A DNA stretch of 64,000 nucleotides from Jaltomata sinuosa (Eukaryota; Streptophyta; Magnoliopsida; Solanales; Solanaceae). Location: positions 1 to 64,000 of the forward strand of contig QJPP01003110.1 of the NCBI GenBank assembly GCA_003996215.1, written 5' to 3'. Position 1 is the first letter of the stretch, and the number at the start of each line of letters is the position of its first letter. The translations under genes and the position numbers were made by a program. This document shows, piece after piece, positions 34,008-44,300 of the stretch. The notes beneath the pieces are model-generated. The model saw only the letters and a list, made by a program, of their open reading frames with translations, was not told the DNA's origin and did no database searches.

Positions 34008-36754
34008 TGTCACGACCCAATTTCTCGGTCATGATGGCACCTACAACCCCCGGTAGGTGAACCAATCCCCATAGCCCAGAACAGTTAGTAATAGGCTGCT
34101 ATCTAACAAATACGAGAACAAGACGAAGAGAACCGATAAAAGGACTATAAATATATACATATGCGGAAACTAAACCAAACCCCAAGACCTGGTATCATAG
34201 TATAGAGCCAAAACTACATACATGGAGTGCAAATGATCCAAAACAATATATACAGATGTCTCTGAATAGTAATAGAGTACATGAAGCAAAAGGATAAACT
34301 AAAGCTAAGCTTCGATCGCCAAGAGCTCACCCTCAGTCTGAAGTATTCCCCAACAGATCTCCAAGCATGAATCACATCGATCTAACAGCGATGGACCACG
34401 CTATGATCTGCACCCAAAGATGCAGGGGGTAGGGGTGAGCACCAAATGCGAAGCATAAGGTACCCAGTAGGTATCATAGGCCGACTGGGCACATATAAGA
34501 TAAAAGTGTAGTAACAGACAGAATAGAAGCAAGCACTCAAAGAAATCAACGAAAGGTACACAGGAACTAGCCAGAGGGAAATCAACAGAACCATATGTAA
34601 GGCTAGTAAGCAGAATATACACACCATAGGCACAGGTGAAAGTAAGAAAAAACGCACTTGGGGTCCTTGCAATAACAGTGTATACCTAATAAGTTTACAA
34701 AATGGACGGTATACCGGTAACCTCAAGTGTAAGAAGAAAAGAGAAAGAGTAATGATAGGCATGCTTAGAGACATGAATCAAGCCCAACTAATCATATCAA
34801 TCTCAAATCCAGCAACTAACAGTAACCAATTTCATAATTAACCGTAACAGGGAATAATTCTGTAAGTAAATAGCAAGAGTCTACCTACAGTCCCCCGGCC
34901 GCCCATACAACCGAGGAACACAAACAAGTGAAAATAAACCCTCCGGCATCCCATACTACCGGAGCGTACAATCAACAAACAACAAACAAGGGTGGAACCT
35001 CAAACAATGAAAGATATGATGCATGAAGATCTCAAGTGAAATTGTATCTCTGTATGTACCTCCTCCGGTGCTGATCCGGCCCAGCAGGTAGGTTCCATGG
35101 AAGGACACTGCCCGTATACCTCTACTCCACCGTATACCCCTCCTCCGGCACACGCAGCCCGCAGCCCCTGGCCCGGAAGGCAAATTCCATGGAGGTCCCA
35201 GACCCCATACTAAAACTCAGTATCAAAACATGTCTTCCGGAAGCAAGTCTGGTATCAAGATAGAGACCCAGTCTCGAATATGCATGCCCAGACCCTGTCA
35301 GGGACTAAAGTAGTAGGAAAATATCTCAAAAACCCCTCCAAGGGTGCCCGGGCATAACCGGGTCTAAACAGTCGAAAGTCATCTCAGGTGCTCGGTCCGA
35401 CCGAGGCTAAAAATCATCTCAAATAACAAGAAAACTCAACTAGCACTCCGACCCTGCCGAGTCTAGCGTTAATCGTAAAACTAATGATTTAAAACATAAT
35501 TTACTTTCTTTTACCCAAGAATACTCACAAGTCAAATCAAACCATTTCCAAAATATTTCCATCAAAAATGGGCCCCCGGGGCCATGCAAGGTTTAGAAAA
35601 TAGTGCCAGTAGGCCCGAAGCCAAAACCCTACATGGATAAAACCTCTTTATATGCATGGAAATGGTATGATCACACACAATAGCTTCCCAGCAGCTCACA
35701 ATCAACCTATCGACCCTGCACAGGCCCACAGCTACTCAGCAAGCATAACCAGCCTAGAAGGATAATTCTATGCCCTAGACTCACAGACATTCCCAAAATC
35801 CCACCTTCTATGTTCCAGAGTCAACAAGGCCTCACAGGACCACAAGGGTAAATAATATATATCGGCAAATACTACAAGCAACGGAGGAACAAAAGTAGGC
35901 GGACATGAATAAAGCGGTCAAGGTCTGTGGTACCAACCTAATAAACCAACCCAAGGATGCCCATTAATACAATTTTATCCTATATATGCGGAGTCTAGGG
36001 AAAATAAACCGTAACCTACCTGCGTCCGACGACAAGCTGCTAGAATGATGATCTCCAAGTCCGAACCGCTCCGAAATGAAATCAAATTGAATGAATTTTA
36101 ATACCCACTAATGTGTGGGTGAATTTTGAGGAACTTAAATGCTGCCAAACTTTGGAAGTTTGGCAGATGAGCATATATAAGTATATAGGATTTGCCAATA
36201 ATCATTACCCTTGGTAATGAATGAAATAAAAGTCCAATGGACTTGTTGATTCCCAACATAATTAGCACCACTGCCACCGCTACTAATTGGTGTCCCTCCC
36301 CTTTTACTTACATGTATAAGGGGAGGTGGCAATATAGAAAGAATCCTTTTACCGCGTTATATATATTCGGGTATTGCATAGCTTCGTGGTAAAATAAATA
36401 TAATATTTAAAACAGTCATAACTTTTTACTCCGAGATCATTTTGACGTGAGGTTTTGTGCGTAGGAAACTAGACTCGTAGACCTTCGATTTGGTATTTCA
36501 GGGGACTTCTAACTCTTTATATATTTGGAGAAAAGCCCTAAGACATTTTACCCAAAGTTCAGAAAATTTATTAAAGAAACTTACGATTACTTTTGCCGAC
36601 TTGCTTGGCTTCAAAACTTATCATACGGCCAAACAAATGGATCCGGCACCAAAATACAGGTCCCGACAAGCCTTAAATGACTTGGGTCCTCTACAACAAG
36701 CTCTAACGGCACAAGGAAAACGTGTATGTGAAAATGACCGAAAGGGTCATTACA
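34008..36754 (-). repeat. F1 5' LTR with 460-bp deletion
   Basis: 2747 bp, starting TGTAATGACC at 36754 (minus strand). Compared with the 3' LTR it lacks the segment equal to 28665-29126; the join at about 36402-36410 falls in a short TAAA present at both ends of the lost segment. The rest aligns throughout. This is the LTR that would drive transcription. Confidence 0.9.
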
Positions 36755-36759
36755 GTCCC
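36755..36759. repeat. Target site duplication GTCCC, right copy
   Basis: Partner of 26254-26258. Beyond it the F4 integrase region resumes (CTTCGTGCCGTTCCACTAAT). Confidence 0.9.
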
Positions 36760-37645
36760 TCTTCGTGCCGTTCCACTAATAGACTTCTTGTAGATCATGG
36801 TACATCTTAATGGCACTGGAATAAATATAATATATGGAATTATGGGCTTCTGTAAGGATCATCTTCCTCAACTCACCCACATTAGGTACACATAAATGAC
36901 CCTGGTAGTGAAGAACACCATCTCCCCCTTTGAAGAAAACCTTTACACCCTACTGATGAACTGCAACTTTCAACTGCAGCAAAATGGAATCAATGTCCTT
37001 TTTCTCTTTAACCTCGTCTACCAAAGAAGATTCTAACCCGTTCTGGACTATCACACCACCATTTGTTGTGTCCATAAGGCAAACTCCTAAACGAGCAAGC
37101 CTATGAACATCTCTGGATAATTCTTTCTTCTCTTCCTCAACATGTGAAACACCACCCATGGATATTCTGCTGAAGGCATCATCCACTACATTGGCCTTAC
37201 CTGAATGGTAGAACACAATCATATGATAGTCCTTCAGGAACTCAATTCACCATCTTTGATGAAGATTCAATTTTTTCTGGGTGAACAGATAATAGAGGCT
37301 CTTATGATCTGTGAACACATCTACATATACACCATACAAGTAGTGTCTCCAAATCATTAGGGCAAACACAATAGTTGCAAGCTTAAGGTCATGAGTTGGG
37401 ATGTTCTTCTCATGAATACTAAGCTGACTGGAGGCATAAGCTATGAGCTTACCCTGCTGCATCAATACACAACCCAGGCTGACCTTGGAAGCATCACAAT
37501 AAACCACGAAGCCATCTGAACCCTCTGGTAGAGTCAAGACGGGAGCTGCAGTCAATCTAATTTTCAATTCTAGGAAGCTTTTCTCACACTCGTCTGACCA
37601 CTGAAACTTGACCTTCTTCTTAGTCAACTTGGTCAATGGGGGCAA
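36760..37645 (-). pseudogene. RNase H and integrase zinc region of F4
   Basis: The RNase H part (37247-37645) reads LTKKKVKFQWSDECEKSF, LPEGSDGFVVYCDASKVSLG, GKLIAYASSQLSIHEKN, DHKSLYYLFTQKKLNLHQRW. The linker (36950-37222) contains FYHSGKANVVDDAFSR and a long acidic stretch ending in ILLQLKVAVHQ. At 36760-36940 a degraded zinc-binding segment (YHDL, reading KMYHDLQEVYW) runs into the F1 insertion. Catalytic acidic residues of RNase H (YCDAS, LKLATIV region) are largely kept, although the usual Glu after DLKL is replaced. Frame breaks at 37230 and 37646. Confidence 0.8.
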
Positions 37646-38446
37646 CTATGGTCGAAAATTCTTTGACAAACCTCATGTAGTAACCTGCCAAACCCAAGAA
37701 AATTTTGATGTATGTGGTAGAGATGGGTTTGGGCCAGTTTTTCACTACCTCAATCTTCTGAGAATTGACACACATATGATCTGCCAGCTCTTCTTCGCTC
37801 CGAGAATATATGAGGAAGTCATCTATGAAGACAATGATAAATATGTCTATATACTACTTGAACACTCTGTTCATCAAATCCATGAAAGTGCAGGAGCATT
37901 TTTTAGTCCAAAATACATAACTATAAATTAATAGTGACCATACAGAGTCTTGAACGCTGTCTTTGAGATGTCACTATCCCTGACTCTGAGCTTATGATAG
38001 CCGAATCTGAGGTCTATCTTAGAGAAACAACTAGCACCCTGAAGTTGGTCGAACAAGTCAATCTTGGGGATGGGATAATTAATCTTGATTGTGACTTTGT
38101 TTAACTGATGGTAGTCGATACACATCCTGAGAGAATCATTTTTATTATACATGAAAAGAACTGGAGCACCCCATTGAGAGATGCTGGGTCTGATGAAGCC
38201 CGTATCTAGAAGGTCTTTCAACTGCTTTTTGAATTTTTTAATCACAGTTGGAGCCATTCTGTAAGGAGGAATCGAAATAGGTTGGGTATTGGGAAGGAGA
38301 TCTATTTCGAACTCGATTTCCTTTTCGGGAGGAACTCTGGGAAGATCTTCTGGAAACACTTCTGGGAATTTATTCACCACTGGTACTGACTCAAGAATTG
38401 GGGTTTCGGAGTTCGAATCCTGAACTTCAGACAAGATGATAGACAA
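37646..38446 (-). pseudogene. Reverse transcriptase of F4
   Basis: The largest piece (37928-38446) runs from the linker (VPPEKEIEFEIDLLPNTQPISIPPYRM) through LRMCIDYHQLNKVTIKINYP, FSKIDLRFGYHKLRV and FKTLYGHY. The rest of the palm (37770-37927) is in another frame and includes FIDDFLIY at about 37808-37832, so the catalytic aspartates remain. The thumb lies at 37646-37770. An in-frame loss of one residue is seen in PKI-DLFDQL. Not functional because of the frame breaks. Confidence 0.8.
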
Positions 38447-38617
38447 AGCCTTTGGAAATCATTTTTCTTTCCTTAAGGTAAGAGATGAATCGACCTACAA
38501 GCACTGAGGTACTACCCTTAAACTCTAAGACTGGCTCATTTGGAAATAGGAACAGAACGACCCTAGTTCTGCAATCGACTGAGGCATAATAAGAATGCAA
38601 CCAATTCATGCCTAGAA
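38427..38617 (-). pseudogene. Protease end of F4, cut by F5 chain
   Basis: Residues LILGMNWLHSYYASVDCRTRVVLF and ERKMISKGFVYHLV mark the C-terminal half of the aspartic protease and the linker to RT. Upstream, at about 38617, the text changes abruptly to gag sequence of F5 type that is about 93 percent like 44890-45470 by eye, whereas RT on the other side is clearly more diverged from F5. The missing N-terminal half of this protease is found at 47805-47920. Confidence 0.75.
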
Positions 38618-39225
38618 TAAGCGATGTCAGAAACACCATAGATGAATTTGCTCATTTGATCATGCGGGTCCGCTACCATGGAGGGAGAATGCCTACACAA
38701 TCGGGTGAACTTCAAACTATACTCTTGCACCGACATCAAACCTTGTCTCAAGTTCACAAATTCCTCCACTTTCTCTTGCCTCAACTGACGGGGAAAGAAT
38801 CTATCAAGAAAGGCTGTCTCAAAACACTCCCAAGTCATGGGGATTGCATCCCTCACCCTAGCCTCCTTCCATTGCGTGAACCAAATATGAGCCACATCTT
38901 TGAGTTGATAGGATGCAAGCTCCACACAATCAACACCCGCTACTTGCATAACGTCAAAGATCTTCTTCACTTCATCAACAAAGTTGAGCGTATCCTCTCC
39001 CACTTTCGAACCCCAAAACTCCGGTGGGTTCATACGGATAAAGTCACGAAGTCGGGCCACTACCCCACCTTGAGGATGAGCGGCAGAAGGAGCTTGTTGG
39101 TTTTCTAAAGTCTGAGCTACAAAATGGATAGAATTCCTAAACTCATCATTCATGACATCGGGAACTAGAACTTGAGGAGCGGCATTTTGAGCGGCTCGGG
39201 GAGGCATAGCACGTTGAGGAGGCAT
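38618..39225 (-). pseudogene. gag: gag N-terminal part, second F5 body
   Basis: The start at 39225 (MPPQRAMPPRAAQ) lies after a leader identical in layout to that of the full F5 copy. The frame is open for about 200 codons through the gag core: FIRMNPPEFWGSKVGED, FVDEVKKIFDVMQVAGVD, ASYQLKDVAHIWFTQWKE, FLDRFFPRQLRQEKVEEF, YSLKFTRLCRHSPSMVA and KFIYGVSD. It then runs into protease sequence of F4. The zinc knuckles are missing. It is the best preserved gag core among the F5 type. Gag would form the particle shell in the cytoplasm. Confidence 0.8.
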
Positions 39226-39437
39226 AATCTGAAACGCATAAGATAAGGATTTGAGGAATATTAAACTTAAGCTCTATCGCATGATGTGATCATGAAATAA
39301 GTGAAGTTTATTTTGTAAGACACTTCATAGCTTCCCTTTCATATGTGTGGCGCGCTTCACACACATGAAAGAGACGCTACTCGATGCGGCTTTCAGACAT
39401 CCTAGGACTCTTGAACCTGAGGCTCTAATACCAAGTT
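39226..39437 (-). other. F5 leader and primer-binding site (left)
   Basis: Leader about 93 percent like 45471-45682. The PBS on the minus strand is CTTGGTATTAGAGCC at about 39420-39434, three bases from the LTR. It shows that the LTR at 39438 is also a 5' LTR for the gag at 38618-39225. Confidence 0.85.
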
Positions 39438-40299
39438 TGTCATGACCCGAGGCTACCCCCTAGACATAACACGAGACCCGAGACCACAAGGATCCCAAGT
39501 TAACCCTTGGTCATAACATTCTCAAGCATAACAAAGATAAGCAGAAGCAATCTAAGATAGAAACTCAGAATATCATAAATAGAAGTCAATTACGAAGTAC
39601 AACTCAAAAATTATCTCATAAGGTCTATGTCAGAAAAGCCTTTAATACTATCATAGAGAGTTGTTGGGACAACACACCCAACTAACTCCAACATATGAAA
39701 ATAAAGAAGACATAAAACTGAGGTGGAGCCTAGCCCTCGGACTATGAGGACTCACCAATAGCTAAGTAGGAGTGGCCGGATCTCTATCCACGGATCTGAG
39801 TAGGAACACCCGAGTCTACATCATAAAAGGATGCAACGCAATATGCTTTAGTACTATGGAATGTACTAAGTATGTGAGCAATGCATGGACATTGTGAAAA
39901 CATGCTAAGTATACTTGAATAACTGAAATCATGTTTTAAAGGATAACTGAATGCAATGACTCTAAAATATCATAAGCCGAAGCATAAACATAAGTAATAA
40001 GTCTGAAATCTTATTTAGAGTCAAATGCAACTTTAATCATAAATTGTTTTTGTGGGAGGTTCTATAACCGACATAGATCTTGTGAGCTACATGGAATCCA
40101 ATGTATACGCCCCATTGAGAGGACCCAATGTACCTTGCCAGGGGTACAAAGGCATGACTATAACGTGATCACCTGAATCTGATGCCCAACACGAGACTTA
40201 GCCTACAGGGGCAACGTAGTTCTGGGACTCATGGGTGCTCTAACCCATCCAACTCGGTGCTAATACTACTCCCAAAAACATACATATAGCTCATATAAT

Positions 40300-40469
40300 A
40301 CCAATGACATATGTATTGCCAAAGCTATTCAAAACCAATGACATATCTGAGGCCAAAGCTACGTAAAACCAATGACATATTTAATGCCAAATCTATGTAA
40401 AACCAATGACATATCTAATGCCAAAGCTATGTAAGACCAAGGACATATCTAATGCGGAAGCTATTTTTA
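40300..40469 (-). repeat. 34-bp tandem repeat x5 in F5 LTR
   Basis: Five consecutive 34-bp units, each with ACCAATGACATAT and TGCCAAAGCTAT. The last unit is the most diverged. The same five-unit array lies at 46556-46726. Confidence 0.9.
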
Positions 40470-41144
40470 AAAGCAAAAGACATATTTGATGTTATGCAAT
40501 TGAAGTCATAATCTGAAGGCTTAGCTTAGCCATAGTTCAAAACATGCTTTTCATACTAAATTCATACTTGAAGAATCATACATGCAATTTTATAAGTTCA
40601 TAAGTTCCATGATAGCCAATCATGCTAATTTCCTCTTGAAAACGTGTAAATTCATGAGTTCATGCTAGAAATCCACTTTCATTCTTGGGCTTTCAAAATC
40701 AATGAAAGAATCATAATCAAATCATGAATAATCAATAAGAAACCATGAATTTAAATATAGAAACTGATTTTATAAACGTTCCCCAATTTTGGTTCAAAAC
40801 CCTAGTTCCATAACTTCATAATTTAAATTCATGAGTTGGGGATTTTTGTCACAAGGGTGGAAGAAACCCATTGCTAAAGACCCACATACCTTGGATGAAG
40901 ATTACCCACTTCAATGGAAAAGATTTGGAGACTTGACTTGGAGCTTGGAGACTTGAGTTTGAAGAGGGATTTTCCTTTTTGGGAGGAGAATGAGGAACTT
41001 AGGATGAACTTAGGGTAATATGGGTGAAAACCCTTCTAAAAGTAGTCAAAATGACTTCACTTAATACATAATAGAGTGGGAAATCACCAAAATTCCCCTA
41101 GGAATTAATTAGAAGAAACCTGGAAATTTGGTCAACTTCAGGGA

Positions 41145-41500
41145 TATCGAGTGGAGTCTACGACTCGTATACCATCCCACGAATCGTGGATCCCTAATCG
41201 TGCAAGCTGCCAAAAATTTCAACCTGCAGGAGGCCTTCTACAACTCAACAGGACGACTAGTGTAAACTTCCACGAGTCATAGAACTTAGTCGTGGAACTC
41301 AGGGGATTGACTGACCTCTAATCAAGCTTCCACGAGTCCACAGAATGACCCGTAGAACTTCTATGAGTCATGGAAGTGACTCGTGGTGGTCAGTAGTGAA
41401 GCTGGTCTGCAGGACTGGGATCATGAGTCACTCCCACGACTCGTGGAACCTTCCACGACTCGTGGACTTGACCCGTGGTCCCTGGAACCGTGGATTTCTC
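41145..41500 (-). promoter_or_regulatory. Palindromic cluster CCACGACTCGTGG (F5 left LTR)
   Basis: More than ten full or half words, the clearest being CCCACGACTCGTGGAACC and CCACGACTCGTGG at about 41438-41464. The U3 start is only 45-400 bp away. Comparable to 47400-47745. Confidence 0.75.
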
Positions 41501-41545
41501 TAAAGTTTTTCTCTTGGATAGGTGGATACGTGAATGGGGTGTTAC

Positions 41546-41799
41546 AATACCCCCCTCTTGGGATTATTCATCCTCGAATGAAGGCTAGACAAGGGAAACT
41601 GAGGGGAAAACAGCCCAACCAAACATCAAAACATAGAAATCAAGGAGTAATCACAAAACCAAACTTTTCGACTTGAAAACATGTGGATTAACTTCGTAAA
41701 ACATATATGCATGCTAGGATCATGAGAGAAACCGGTGGAATAGAATCGGAGTGATATACTAAGGAGGAAACTAGTACCTCAAGCTGGAACTAAGTCGGA
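41546..41799 (-). other. F5 polypurine tract and 3' untranslated region
   Basis: Minus strand CCCAAGAGGGGGGTAT adjoins the LTR at 41546-41561. The CGAGGATGAATAATCC block beside it is shared with F4. No gene. Confidence 0.75.
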
Positions 41800-42242
41800 A
41801 GGAATGAGATGAGGATATTTGGCCTTCATGGCCTATTCCGCTTCCCAAGTAGCACCTTCAACAAGCTGATTCCTCCAAAGGACATTTACCAAAATGACTT
41901 CTTTGTTTCGCAACCTCCGAACCTGACGATCAAAGATCTCCACGGGAACCCCCTTATAGGTGAGACTATCTTCACACCCACATCTTTCAAAGGAACAATC
42001 ATGCTCGGATCACCAACACACTTCCTCAACAAGGAAACATGGAAAACTGGATGAACCGCTTTCAACTCCATTGGCAACTCTAACTCATAAGCAAGACTAC
42101 CAACTCTCCTCGAAATCCAATAAGGACCTACAAAACGGGGACTAAGTTTTCCCTTCTTGCCAAACCTCATCACACCCTTCATGGGTGACACCCTAAGGAA
42201 AACCCAATCATCGACTTTAAATTCCAACTCCCTTCTCCTCAC
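41800..42242 (-). pseudogene. Integrase C-terminus and chromodomain of F5
   Basis: Open from MRRRELEFKVDDWVFLRVSP through KGKLSPRFVGPYWISRRVG and VFHVSLLRKCVGDP, then a frameshift near 41973. In the new frame the chromodomain can be followed (DRQVRRLRNKE, NVLWRNQLVEGATWE) to about 41805, with one stop after TWEAE. The layout equals that of F4. The chromodomain in this family would guide insertion to heterochromatin. Confidence 0.8.
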
Positions 42243-42790
42243 ATCCGCATAAGATTTCTGTCAACTCTGAGCAGTCTTCAACCTTTCCCAAATAAGCTGA
42301 ACTTCCTCCATAGTCTCATGAACTGAATCTGGACCAATGAAGGCTGCCTCACTAACCTCGAACCAACCAATAGGAGATCTACACCTCCAGCCATAAAGTG
42401 CCTCATATGGAGCCATCTGGATGCTAGAGTGAAAGTTGTTGTTGTAGGCAAACTCGATAAAAGGTAAGTGATCATCCCAATTTCCTTTGAAGTAAATAAC
42501 ACAATCCCTCAACATATCCTCCAAATTTTGAATAGTACGCTCAGCCTGGCCATCTGTCTGAGGGTGAAAAGTTGTGCTAAGCTTCACCTTAGTACCAAGA
42601 CCTTTCTGAAATGACCTCCAAAACTAAGATGTAAACTGAGGACCTCTATCCGAAATGATGGACAAGGGAACACCATGCAATCGGACTATCTTCCGAATAT
42701 AGAGTATGACATAATCATTCGCGGTATCTATAGTCTTAACAACCAAGAAATGGGATGACTTGGTCATCCGATCGACAATCACCCAAACCA
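42243..42790 (-). pseudogene. Integrase core of F5, first catalytic Asp missing
   Basis: From the minus-strand start the sequence reads VWVIVDRMTKSSHFLVVKT, LHGVPLSIISDRGPQF (second Asp), then after a break KLSTTFHPQTDGQAERTIQNLEDMLRDC (catalytic Glu kept) and EFAYNNNFHSSIQMAPYEALYG. The segment before VWVIVDR, including the zinc finger and the MDF aspartate motif, has been deleted and replaced by RNase H sequence. The junction lies at about 42783-42792. Confidence 0.85.
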
Positions 42791-42925
42791 ATTTTGGAGG
42801 CATCACAATACACAACAAAATCATCAAGGCCCACGGGTAGGGCCATCATTGTAGATGTAGTCAATCGAGTCTTCAATTCCTGAAAACTTTTCACACAAGA
42901 GTCGGACCACTGGAACTTAACCTTT
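42783..42925 (-). pseudogene. RNase H start of F5, fused to integrase
   Basis: The minus strand reads WSDSCVKSFQELKTRLT, ALDDFVVYCDASKIG and then jumps directly to VWVIVDRM of integrase. At the jump both parental sequences share TTTGGGT. About 1 kb of RNase H, linker and integrase zinc-finger sequence is gone. This is an internal deletion, not an insertion boundary, since the two partners are parts of one element. Confidence 0.85.
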
Positions 42926-43700
42926 TATTGAGTCAATCGGGTCAATGTAGAAGCAAGGGAAGAAAACCCATCCACAAATCTCCTATAGTAACCAGCCAAA
43001 CCCAAGAAACTTCTAATATCGGACAGAGAAGTGGGTCTAGGCCAGTTCTTTACCGCTTCAATCTTTTGAGAATCAACCTGAATACCATCACTAGTCACAA
43101 TGTGAGCCAGAAAAGCAACAGACTGCATTCAAAACTGGCACTTGCTAAACTTAGCAAATAACTGTCTATCCTTGAGAATTTGCAACACAACCCTCAAGTG
43201 ATCTGCATGCTCCCCCTCACTTCGAGAGTAGATGAGGATATCATCAATGAAAAGAATCACAGACATATCCAAATATTGTTTGAACAAATGGTTCATAAAA
43301 TCTATAAAAGCTGCAGGAGAATTCGTTAGACCAAAAGACATAACAACAACTCATAATGACTATACCGAGTCCTGAAGGATATCTTTGGGATATCACATTC
43401 CCAAACCCGAAGCTGATGATAAAGATCTAAGGTCGATTTTAGATAAAAAAACTAGCACCCAGAAGCTGATCAAACAAGTCATCAATCCAAGGAATGGGAT
43501 ACTTATTTTTGGTTGTGACCTTGTTCAACTGATGGTAATCAATACACATTCTAAGAGATCCATCCTTCTTTCGAACAAACAAAACTGGGGCACTCCAAGG
43601 TGAAATACTAGGCCTGATGAAACCTTTATCAAGCAAGTCTTTCAACTGATCTTTCAACTGATCCTTCAACTATTTAAGTTTTACGGGGGCCATTCTCTAG
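42926..43700 (-). pseudogene. Reverse transcriptase of F5
   Basis: Pieces in the expected order: SPWSAPVLFVRKKDGSLRMC and IDYHQLNKVTTKNKYPIP (43439-43669), SFGLTNSPAAFIDF with active-site LFIDDILIYS (43129-43341), and the thumb VAFLAHIVTSDGIQV, NWPRPTSLSDIRSF, GLAGYYRRFVDGFSS (42925-43128). Both catalytic aspartates are present. A small duplication, KDQLKDQL, is visible at about 43650-43669. Stops at 43128/43129 and around 43400 break it. Confidence 0.85.
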
Positions 43701-44300
43701 GGAGGAACAGAGATAGGATGCGTATCCGAAAGAAGATCCATTCCAAAGTAACTTTCCCGCTCAGGAGGGACTCCGGGAAAATCATCGGGGAACACTTCTA
43801 GGAATTTGTTCACAACAGGAACATACTGAATAGTTGGGGTCTCGGACTTCGTGTCTATAACCCGAACTATATGATACACATAAACCTTAGAAATCATCTT
43901 CCTAGCCTTAAGATAAGATATGAAATGACCTTTCAAAGAAGAGGGACTACCTTTCCATTCTAAGACAGGTTCATGAGGAAACTTGAAACTAACCACACGA
44001 GTGTGGCAATCAGCTGAGGCATAACATGCATACAACAAATCCATACCAAGGATAACATCAAAGTTAGTCATCTCCAACTCTACTAAATCCGTTGAAGTGA
44101 CTCTATGAAGGACTGAGATAGGGCAATTTAGGTAGACGCTTTCGGCTAGGACTGACTCACCAATAGGAGTAGAAACATGAAAGGGTTCTAAAAGTATTTC
44201 GGGACCAGTCTAAAACTTACAAGCAACATAAGGGGTTATAAAAGATAAAGAGGCACCGGGGTCCAACAAAACATACACATCATGAGAAAAGACTTTCAAC
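43701..44300 (-). pseudogene. Aspartic protease of F5
   Basis: Active-site region VYVLLDPGASLSFITPYVACKF lies at the end of the preceding open frame (about 44205-44275). After a stop the body follows: EMTNFDVILGMDLLYACYASADCHTRVV and the linker to RT, FPDDFPGVPPERESYFGMDLL (43697-44077). As in the other copies the catalytic triplet is DPG and not DTG or DSG. Loss of Trp in GMDWL (here GMDLL) is a further difference. Confidence 0.8.

Larger units (their letters stand above)
26259..36754 (-). mobile_element. F1 chromovirus, complete ends, RNase H lost
   Basis: Ten and a half kilobases with two F1 LTRs (26259-29472 and 34008-36754), PBS, gag-pol region and GTCCC duplications. It is the youngest-looking element: the LTRs agree at roughly 94-95 percent by eye in the first 190 bp, and gag-pol has long open frames. 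It is still defective: a gag frameshift near 32712, a deleted RNase H and RT connection end near 30870, an integrase frameshift near 30148, and a stop in the chromodomain at 29579. The 5' LTR has also lost about 460 bp. The internal region is only 4.5 kb. Confidence 0.9.
39438..41545 (-). repeat. F5 LTR, left, shared by two bodies
   Basis: 2108 bp, TGTAACACCCC at 41545 to GGGTCATGACA at 39438 on the minus strand. It holds a 34-bp tandem array and a CACGAGTCGTGG cluster. It has a PBS on its left and a polypurine tract on its right. No coding content. Confidence 0.85.

Noticed and set aside
36760..39437. Reading the left half of F4 and the F5 gag as one element with mismatched LTRs
   Set aside because: An F4 LTR on one side and F5 on the other, the similarity step at 38617, and the AAATG duplications at 22852 and 51352 favour two nested elements.
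40300..40469. Regular 34-bp repeats that could be mistaken for a CRISPR array
   Set aside because: Units are directly adjacent with no spacers, in a plant LTR, and recur in the paired LTR.
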